From: Notolepis coatsorum
Taxonomy: Eukaryota; Chordata; Actinopteri; Aulopiformes; Paralepididae
DNA: 64,000 nucleotides
Direction of reading: 5' to 3'
Assembly: GCA_963971535.1 (NCBI GenBank)
Contig: OZ020588.1
Span: 123,605,943-123,669,942, forward strand
The notes under the pieces were generated by a model. It was not told where the DNA came from and did no database searches. It saw only the letters and a program-made list of their open reading frames with translations. The position numbers were made by a program, and so were the translations under genes. This document shows, one piece after another, positions 57,530-64,000 of this stretch. Position 1 is the stretch's first letter; the number at the start of each line of letters is the position of its first letter.

Positions 57530-57793
57530 TTATAAAATGAAATGCCTCTTTGTTTTAAGGTGATTCATACAGAAATATATTCGATCCACTATACCCCTGT
57601 AACGGGGTACATTGTATCGCTACCTAGGGCATTGTGAATCAGTCCAGATATTATACATTATTTTTTCACAAACAGCATCTTTATTGTGTGAACGATGCAA
57701 AACTTTCAGGTAGAAATAAGACATGTCGACAATGTAGCTATCAGCCAGACCATCACTGAAACAATATGAATTGTTTTTGCTACACAATAAATT
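57530..57793 (-). pseudogene. Minus-strand coding-like frame with one stop
   Basis: Reads FSDGLADSYIVDMSYFYLKV, then KIMYNIWTDSQCPR, an in-frame TAG, then YNVPRYRGIVDRIYFCMNHL and a stop at 57530-57532. Amino-acid composition looks protein-like on both sides of the TAG, suggesting a broken gene or exon. No family is recognised. It is tail-to-tail with the frame at 57227-57472. Confidence 0.3.
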
Positions 57794-58238
57794 TCACAGA
57801 GTAAATTTTACTCAAACTGAGCACATTTGGATAAATTGAATGTGAATGATTCATTCATACAGTGTTGGGAAAGTTCACTTTCTACATGAACTAGTTCAGT
57901 TCACAGTTCAAATTTTTTTAAACGAACTAGTTCAGTTCATTGTTCATAATTCAAAATTTTGAACTAAAGTTCATGGTTTCAAAAAAGAACTAATTTATAG
58001 TTTATAGTTCTTTTTTCAATACGTTGCTGCGAGCTATTATTTGTCAAAATTATTGCCACAACCCATATAGAACCACAGACAGCAATCAGAATACTGGCAT
58101 TTCCATAACGCTTTGCTGCCGCCCATTCAGTCCACACTAGTAGCAGCTGCAGCTTTCATCTCTACAGTATATTTTCAAAAACATGAGGAAAAATTTGCTG
58201 CTTGAATGGTCTTTATTAAGTATAATAATCGAAATACT

Positions 58239-59430
58239 TAAAGTACCAAAAGTGAACGTAGTCATATAACATTATATTACAGTAGCAAACATATAACATA
58301 TAAACATGTCAGTCGCATTCTTTTTTGTCCTGACTTGTTTGCCCAAAGAACAAAAAGTTCTATAACTTGGGTCATAACTTGGGTGCAATATTCAGCCCAA
58401 TTGAATGAGGTAAAAAGGTAAAAAATTAAATATAAAAACTTAAAGAGTCAGTCAGAGTCCAAGGCCCATAGACAGCTATTACCTTCTGTCCAGTGTGAGT
58501 GAAAATACTGAGTGAAGATCTGTCACCACTGGTTACAGTTCAAATAAATTCAGTTCACCAAAAGTGAAAGTAGTCATATAACATTACATTACAGTAGCAA
58601 ACATATAACATATAAATATGTGCCAACATAACTCTGTACTAACACAACACGAGGTAGGAACCAGGCTGAGGTATGAAACTACGGTTGTACCTCAAAGTTC
58701 AATATTCAAAGTGCAAAACATTTAAACATTATTTCTATTTTCATTAAGTCAGTCGCATTGTTTTTTTTCCTGACTTGTTTGCCCAAAGAACAAAAAGTTC
58801 TATAACTTGGGTCATAACTTGGGTGCAATATTCAGCCCAATTGAATGAGGTAAAAAAGGTAAAGAATAAAATATAAAAACTTAAAGAGTCAGTCAGAGTC
58901 CAAGGCCCATAGACCGCTATTACCTTCTGTCCAGTGTGAGTGAAAATACTGAGTGAAGATCTGTCACCACTGGTTACAGTTCAAATAAATTCAGTTCACC
59001 AAAAGTGAAAGTAGTCATATAATATTACCTTACAGTAGCAAACATATAACATATAAACATGTGCCAACATAACTCTGTACTAACACAACACGAGGTAGGA
59101 ACCAGGCTGAGGTATGAAACTAAGGTTGTACCTCAAAGTTCAATATTCAAAGTGCAAAACATTTAAACATTAATTCTATTTTCATTAAGTCAGTCGCATT
59201 GTTTTTTTTCCTGACTTGTTTGCCCAAAGAACAAAAAGTTCTATAACTTGGGTCATAACTTGGGTGCAATATTCAGCCCAATTGAATGAGGTAAAAAAGG
59301 TAAAGAATAAAATATAAAAACTTAAAGAGTCAGTCAGAGTCCAAGGCCCATAGACCGCTATTACCTTCTGTCCAGTGTGAGTGAAAATACTGAGTGAAGA
59401 TCTGTCACCACTGGTTACAGTTCAAATAAA
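58239..59430. repeat. 440-bp tandem repeat, three copies
   Basis: The landmark TGACTTGTTTGCCCAAAGAAC occurs at 58331, 58771 and 59212, giving periods of 440 and 441. Copies 2 (58551-58990) and 3 (58991-59430) are nearly identical. Copy 1 lacks about 130 bases (the GCCAACATAACTCTG...TTCATTAAG part). Non-coding. Confidence 0.92.
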
Positions 59431-59518
59431 TAACTAAAATAACTAAATCACAAATAATAATTTGTGAAAATAAAGAAAAAAGTGTCCAAAAGTGAGCTTT
59501 CTGTCCATCCTGAAAATG

Positions 59519-59519
<1 letters not shown>

Positions 59520-59579
<60 letters not shown>
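59520..59579. repeat. (TG)n, left flank of the Rex1 LINE
   Basis: About 30 TG units, directly followed by the LINE's 3' tail. A matching TG run lies at the LINE's other end (63003-63061). Confidence 0.97.
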
Positions 59580-59580
<1 letters not shown>

Positions 59581-59999
59581 AAGTCAAGTCAAGTCAAGTC
59601 AAGAGTTTTAATTGTCACGGCATACAGGTATACAATGAAATGCGGCTGGTCTTGCCCACGACGATGTGCAATACAGTGGTACAACATATAATAGAATCCA
59701 ATAAAATACAGTGGTACAACATATTAATAGAATCCAATAAAACAGTGCAATAAACAGGTACATGGTGTGCCATCTCGGTATCTGTACATTAGTATTTACA
59801 GAGCATATAGGACATGCTAGGTAGCTTTAGTAGTGCAATACACTGTTCCTGATGCTATACTACTTTTAAGTGGCCTTTCCTCTGGCCATAAGTGTGCGTG
59901 TGTGCGGCATGAGTGTTAAAGTGGCTGCTAGTGTGTGAGCGTGCTCAGCGTGCGTGTCGTGTATGTGCTTGTGTGTGGATAGTTCAGTTTCTGTGTCTC

Positions 60000-61435
60000 T
60001 CAATGTTCATTGTTCAAGGCTCTGATGGCCTGGGGGAAGAAGCTTAGCCTAAGCCTCTCCGTCCTAGTAGCTGGAGTTCGCAGGCGTCTGCCTGACCTCA
60101 GCAGCTGGAACAGGCTGTTATTGGGGTGGTGGGGGTCTTTCATTATCCTGCAGGCTCTGGATTTGCACCTCTTGTTGTATAGAGCCTGCAGGGGAGGTAG
60201 CGCAATACCCGTGGTACGCTCGGCTGAGCGCACCACTCTCTGTAGGGCCTTCTTGTCCTGTGCCGTGCTGTTCCCATACCAGGCAGTGATGTTTCCGGTC
60301 AAGTTGCTCTCTACAGCTCCTGAGTAGAAGGACTGGAGTATCTTCCCCGATACTCTGAACTTCCTTAACTGTCTCAGGTGGTAGAGGCGCTGCTTCGCTT
60401 TCTTTACTACTGTGTCTATGTGTGTTGACCATGTCAGGTCCTCTGAGATGTGGACCCCCAGGTACTTGAAGCTGCTCACCCTGTCCACGGTAGCCCCGTT
60501 AATCGTCAGTGGTGTGTGTGTCTCCTGCTGTCCTCTCCTATAATCCACGATCAGCTCCTTGGTTTTACCAATGTTCAGGAGCAGGCTGTTGTCCTGGCAC
60601 CAACGTTCCAGTACCTCAACCTCCTCTCGGTAGGCCTTCTCGTCGTTGTCCGAGATCAGCCCCACCACCACCACCGTGTCGTCGGCGAACTTCACAATGG
60701 AGTTGTAGCTGAACTTGGCCGCACAGTCGTGTGTGTAGAGTGAGTACAGCAGGGGGCTTAGAACACAGCCCTGGGGGGACCCGATGCTCAGGGTGATGGT
60801 GTTGGAGGTCTGACCCCCCACCCTGACCGCCTGGGGTCTTTCACTCAGAAAGTCCAGTACCCAGGCGCTCAGGGCGGAGCTCAGGCCTAGCTCGATCAGC
60901 TTGTCCACCAGTCTGGTGGGGACTATGGTGTTGAACGCTGAGCTGTAGTCAATGAACAACAGTCTCACATAGCCCCCCTTCTGACGGTCAAGGTGGGAGA
61001 GAGTGCTGTGCAGTACCTGGGAGACCGCATCATCAGTGGACCTGTTTGTCCTGTATGCAAATTGCATAGGGTCCATATCACTGGGGAGAGAGGCACAAAT
61101 GTGGTCCTTGACCAGCCTCTCGAAACATTTCATGACCACAGAGGTGAGTGCCACCGGTCTGTAATCATTTGGACATGTTGGGGAGGGTTTCTTCGGTACA
61201 GGGATGATGGTAGACATCTTGAAGCAGGCAGGGACTACTGACTCCGCCAGGGATTGATTAAATATGGCGGTGAACACCGGGGCAAGCTGGTTTGCACAGG
61301 ACTTAAGTATGCGTCCTGTTATACCATCTGGGCCTGCAGCCTTCCTGGTGTTCACCTGCATAAATGCTCTTCTCACACTGTGGTCCGACAACGAGAGAGC
61401 GCCCACGCCCCCCCGCGGTTGCCCCCCCCCCCTCC
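60000..61435 (-). CDS. Rex1-type LINE reverse transcriptase
   Basis: Long open frame to the stop at 60000-60002. RT blocks in order: VNTRKAAGPDGITGRILKSC, FKMSTIIPVPKKPSPTCPND, YRPVALTSVVMKCFERLV, FAYRTNRSTDDAV, FIDYSSAFNTIVP (first catalytic Asp), GSPQGCVLSPLLYSLYTHDC, KFADDTVVVGLI-type box (catalytic DD at about 60682) and FKYLGVHISEDLTW. The C-terminal block LPPLQALYNKRCKSRACRI and the final FFPQAIRALN are typical of Rex1-type elements. All catalytic residues are present. Confidence 0.9.
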
Positions 61436-62037
61436 ACAACAGCCGGTGCGCCAGTGACGTCACTAGCCAGAGGGCTAGCGGCGACACTGTCTACACCGAA
61501 CCGAGCGTAGAAGGAGTTGAGTTTGTCCGCTAGAGAGGCGTCGTCGCTCCCCATTGAGGGGGCGCTGACTTTGTAGTCAGTTATTGTCTTCAGTCCCCTC
61601 CACAAGCCTCTTGTGTCGTTTTGTGCCATTTGTGTCTCCAGTTTCTCAGCATATGTCCTCTTAGCAAGTTTAACAGCCTTGCGCAGAGTGTAGACTGAAG
61701 CCTTGTACTCTTCCATATTTCCTGACTCTCTGCCCAGGTTATAAGCCGTGGTGCGTGAGTTTAGGGCTGTTCTTATAGTGCTGTCCACCCAAGGTTTCTG
61801 GTTTGGGAAAACCCGCGCCTTCTTTGTGAGGACAATGCCGTCTACCACTGTTGCTATGTAACAAACAACGGTATCAGCGTACTCGCTGACGTCACTGGCG
61901 CTTCCTTTAAACATGTCCCAGTCTGTATCCGCGAACGCGTCACGGAGCTCGGTCTCTGATTCGTCAGACCACTTTTTTGTCTCACGTGACACGACGACGT
62001 CACGCGATCTTTGTTTGTATGCTGGGATTAAAAAAAT
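61436..62037 (-). pseudogene. Rex1-type LINE linker after the in-frame stop
   Basis: Same frame as the endonuclease, after the TAA: FLIPAYKQR, ETKKWSDESETELRDAF, NQKPWVDSTIRTALNSRTTAY and KLNSFYARFG. This is the usual linker between endonuclease and RT. At the C/G run 61426-61435 the frame is lost, and the RT continues in another frame. Confidence 0.85.
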
Positions 62038-62994
62038 TTAGTCGTGATCGCTCACGCTTGTAGAGCCCATCAGTGGCGGAGCCGCTACAGCCTTGTAGGC
62101 AGCTCTGAACGGGGTGTAGCAGTGGTCGAGTGTGTTCCCCCCTCTTGTGGAGCAGGCGATGTGCTGAAAAAAGGTCGGCATCACTTTTTTCAGGTTTGCC
62201 TGATTGAAGTCACCAGTCACTATCGTCGCGGCTTCCGGGTGCTTGATCTGCTGTTTGTTGATGTAGTCGTGCGATTCCCCCAGCGCTTTGCCAGTATTTG
62301 CCTGTGGGTGAATATACACGATGGATAAAATGACCGCGGTAAACTCACGGGGTAGGTGATACGGGCGACACAGGATCTGGAGATGTTCCATATCTGGGGA
62401 GCATGAACTTGAGAGGACATGTACTTCCTTGGGATTAACCCAGAGATTGTTCGTGAGGATGCAGACCCCACCTCCGATGCTCTTCCCAGAAGCTGCCGTG
62501 CGATCTGCTCTCAGGACGGTGAAATTGTCCGATGGAGAGACGCTGTTGTCCGGCGTCGCTGGCTTGAGCCATGTCTCAGTGAAACACATGACGTTAACGT
62601 CTCTCATCTCCCGTTGGAATCGGACCCTCGCTCTCAAGTCGTCCATCCTTCCCTCCAACGAACGTGCATTCGCCAGAAAGATGGATGGAATTGCTGGACG
62701 GTAAGCAGATCTTTTTAATCTAAGTCTGATACCGCCTCGTCTACCTCTATGCTTCTTTCTGCCGTTTCCTTTGTTGTCGTTCTCCCGCTTGATTTCTGTT
62801 AGCCATTCTGGGCATAAAGTGTCTCCCAACTCCTCTTTGAGTCCGGAGTTTAGGTCCATAAGTGTCTGGCGGTCATATGACATACCCGCCAGTGATGTTT
62901 TAATAAAAAAACTCGAAAAAACAAACATAATAGCTAAAAATGTGCACAATCGTCGCGGAGCTAAACCAAAGGCGACTGACCGGGGTCGCGCCAT
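62038..62994 (-). CDS. Rex1-type LINE endonuclease part
   Basis: 318 codons from ATG at 62994, seven bases after the CA/TG microsatellite. Endonuclease motifs: FLANARSLEGRMDDLRA, FTETWL (metal-binding Glu), VTGDFNQANL, GGNTLDHCY and the final SDH. A TAA at 62038-62040 follows SVSDHD, but the same frame continues beyond it, so this is a nonsense change within one long ORF. The hydrophobic N-terminus (LCTFLAIMFVFSSFF) is of unknown role. Confidence 0.85.
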   Translation of the reverse strand: MARPRSVAFGLAPRRLCTFLAIMFVFSSFFIKTSLAGMSYDRQTLMDLNSGLKEELGDTLCPEWLTEIKRENDNKGNGRKKHRGRRGGIRLRLKRSAYRPAIPSIFLANARSLEGRMDDLRARVRFQREMRDVNVMCFTETWLKPATPDNSVSPSDNFTVLRADRTAASGKSIGGGVCILTNNLWVNPKEVHVLSSSCSPDMEHLQILCRPYHLPREFTAVILSIVYIHPQANTGKALGESHDYINKQQIKHPEAATIVTGDFNQANLKKVMPTFFQHIACSTRGGNTLDHCYTPFRAAYKAVAAPPLMGSTSVSDHD

Positions 62995-62999
62995 ATCTG

Positions 63000-63002
<3 letters not shown>

Positions 63003-63061
<59 letters not shown>
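63003..63061. repeat. (TG)n, right flank of the Rex1 LINE
   Basis: About 29 TG units, matching 59520-59579 on the other side. Beyond it two copies of a GTGGATCTGCTGTTTC block (63115-63170) occur within a short duplication. Confidence 0.97.
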
Positions 63062-63065
<4 letters not shown>

Positions 63066-63321
63066 ATCTGAATGAAGATTCTCTGGCACTGGTCAAAGTG
63101 GTCTGGTCTCTCCCTGGTGGATCTGCTGTTTCGGTCACAGTGGTCTAGTCACTCCCTAGTGGATCTGCTGTTTCTTGCTTCCTGTAAAAACAAAAACAAG
63201 ATATGTTCTGACTGTTATTTTTATGCAGCTCACCTCTGCACACCAATATACTCATCTCCATTGACAATACATTGTACTTCTATAGCCCAAAAAACAGGTC
63301 ACAACAATAATATATATACCT

Positions 63322-63394
63322 TCAAATATTTTTGTTGGCATTCAAGATCAGCTGCTTCTCAAAGTTGTCATCTCCCAGCCGGTTTCTCCTGGGC
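63322..63394 (-). CDS. hAT transposase last exon
   Basis: The exon begins after a splice acceptor (TAATTCAG/GCCC, 63395/63394) and encodes PRRNRLGDDNFEKQLILNAN, ending at TGA 63322-63324. Joined in phase to the exon at 63787, it completes the hATC domain. The codon for Arg is split by the intron. The intron contains the GAA microsatellite (63404-63655). Confidence 0.85.
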
Positions 63395-63403
63395 CTGAAT
63401 TAG

Positions 63404-63427
63404 ATGAAAGAAGAAAAAAGAAGAAAA

Positions 63428-63458
<31 letters not shown>

Positions 63459-63655
63459 AGAAGAAGAAGAAGAAGAAGAAGAAGAAGAAGAAGAAGAAGA
63501 AGAAGAAGAAGAAGAAGAAGAAGAAGAAGAAGAAGAAGAAGAAGAAGAAGAAGAAGAAGAAAGAAGAAGAAGAAGAAGAAGAAGAAGAAGAAGAAGAAGA
63601 AGAAGAAGAAGAAGAAGAAGAAGAAGAAGAAGAAGAAGAAGAAGAAGAAGAAGAG
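63404..63655. repeat. (GAA)n microsatellite in the transposase intron
   Basis: About 80 GAA units with one phase break near 63561, in an intron of the hAT transposase. It gives false poly-Lys/Glu and poly-Ser/Leu/Phe frames. Confidence 0.98.
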
Positions 63656-63786
63656 AAGGCATTTTAACATCATGATTATTGTGGCAAACATTGAAACAGT
63701 AATCTGTATTAAAGGAATTGTGTACTGAGGCAAATGGCAATTACTGAAATAATTAGATTAGGAATATAATCACAGCTCATCCCTAC

Positions 63787-64000
63787 CTGAATATTTGACC
63801 ACCGATGCTGAAGAGCCTCTCTACCGGAGCGCTTGAGGGCAGTGCTGTGTTGTGTTTTATGAACAGCCTTTTGAGTTTTGGAAACTGCATGTACTCATCA
63901 AATCCATCTGTGGTTGGGGCGTCCAAATAAGTGTCCACTTCAGATTTTTGAGGAACCTGAGGGTTTCTGTTAAATCTGAAGAATGAAGCTGCAGGATCTT
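63787..64000 (-). CDS. hAT transposase exon with dimerisation domain (partial)
   Basis: The minus-strand frame from the window edge reads [32 protein letters not shown] and [17 protein letters not shown], the signature of the C-terminal hATC dimerisation domain. It ends at a donor, TTCAG/GTAGGG (63787/63786), and splices in phase to 63394. Both exons are open, so this transposase could be intact; its main part lies beyond the window. Confidence 0.88.

Larger units (their letters stand above)
59580..63001 (-). mobile_element. Rex1/Babar-type LINE, nearly complete
   Basis: Minus-strand non-LTR element: endonuclease and RT reading frame from 62994 to 60000, 3' UTR to 59580 ending in CTTGACTTGACTTGAC repeats. 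It sits in the middle of a TG microsatellite, with about 30 units on each side. The coding region has one in-frame stop (62038) and one frameshift in a C/G run (61426-61435); otherwise it is open. The clade is judged from the RT and its C-terminal blocks. Confidence 0.88.
57861..64000 (-). mobile_element. hAT transposon, 3' part (continues beyond window)
   Basis: The terminus CAGTGTTGGGAAAGTTCAC at 57861, followed by GAACTAGTTCAGTTCA-type inverted motifs, is a typical fish hAT end. On the minus strand the last two transposase exons lie at 64000-63787 and 63394-63322, so 57861 is plausibly the 3' end of the same element. The long 3' region contains 440-bp tandem repeats and a Rex1-type LINE. 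Joining the terminus with the exons is an inference from order and strand. Confidence 0.6.

Noticed and set aside
60010..60743. Plus-strand open frames opposite the Rex1 RT
   Set aside because: Shadows of the minus-strand RT frame.
63404..63740. Poly-Lys/Glu frame and minus-strand poly-Ser/Leu/Phe frames
   Set aside because: Translation of the GAA microsatellite, which lies in an intron of the hAT transposase.

Overview
The window is vertebrate, almost certainly teleost fish, nuclear DNA. The evidence is its mix of mobile elements: L2-, Rex1-, I/Nimb- and L1/Tx1-type LINEs, a BEL/Pao LTR retrotransposon, DIRS-like tyrosine-recombinase retroelements with inverted terminal repeats, many hAT transposons, a tRNA-derived SINE, L2-type 3' tails ending in ATT or TTGAC repeats, and long TG, GA, GAA, AAT and AT microsatellites. 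I see no intact host protein gene and no rRNA, functional tRNA or CRISPR array. Bacterial ideas such as operons and ribosome binding sites do not apply. The 64 kb is a nested transposon graveyard with a few fairly young insertions.

Layout. 1-1015: decayed hAT. 1345-1434: near-perfect hairpin. 1938-2951: TTAA-bounded element with an internal 243-bp tandem duplication. 2952-6713: hAT-like repeats, including one with a clear 8-bp target duplication (4833-5503) and a 233-bp fold-back. 7508-7894: broken Cys-rich reading frame. 8632-10440: internally deleted L2 LINE. 10909-19554: DIRS-like retroelement on the minus strand (gag, RT, tyrosine recombinase, 139-bp inverted repeats), split by a 5'-truncated L1 (11724-15680). 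19918-21605: more TTAA-type ends. 22300-22760: palindromic MITE. 22801-28275: second DIRS-like element, carrying a SINE. 27823-30134: 1156-bp almost identical tandem duplication. 31500-37273: one I/Nimb-type LINE on the minus strand, broken by a hAT (33499-35129) and other repeats. 37282-40115: ZMYM-like hAT remnant inserted at that LINE's edge. 40775-52218: L1 on the minus strand, split by a nearly intact BEL/Pao element (42944-52092). 53095-55556: palindromic MITE and a Harbinger-like element. 56505-57793: AT-rich island with three unassigned reading frames, one resembling a divergent Bcl-2 fold. 57861-64000: 3' part of a hAT transposon whose last two transposase exons are visible; its 3' region holds 440-bp tandem repeats and a nearly complete Rex1-type LINE inserted inside a TG microsatellite.

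The nesting gives a relative time order. The I/Nimb LINE is older than the two hATs at 33499 and 37282. The DIRS-like element is older than the L1 at 11724. The L1 at 40775 is older than the BEL/Pao insertion, whose LTRs are still almost identical. The BEL/Pao and Rex1 elements are the best preserved: BEL/Pao has one frameshift between RNase H and integrase, and Rex1 has one in-frame stop plus one homopolymer frameshift. Function and family calls rest on motif recognition by eye; no database search was possible.
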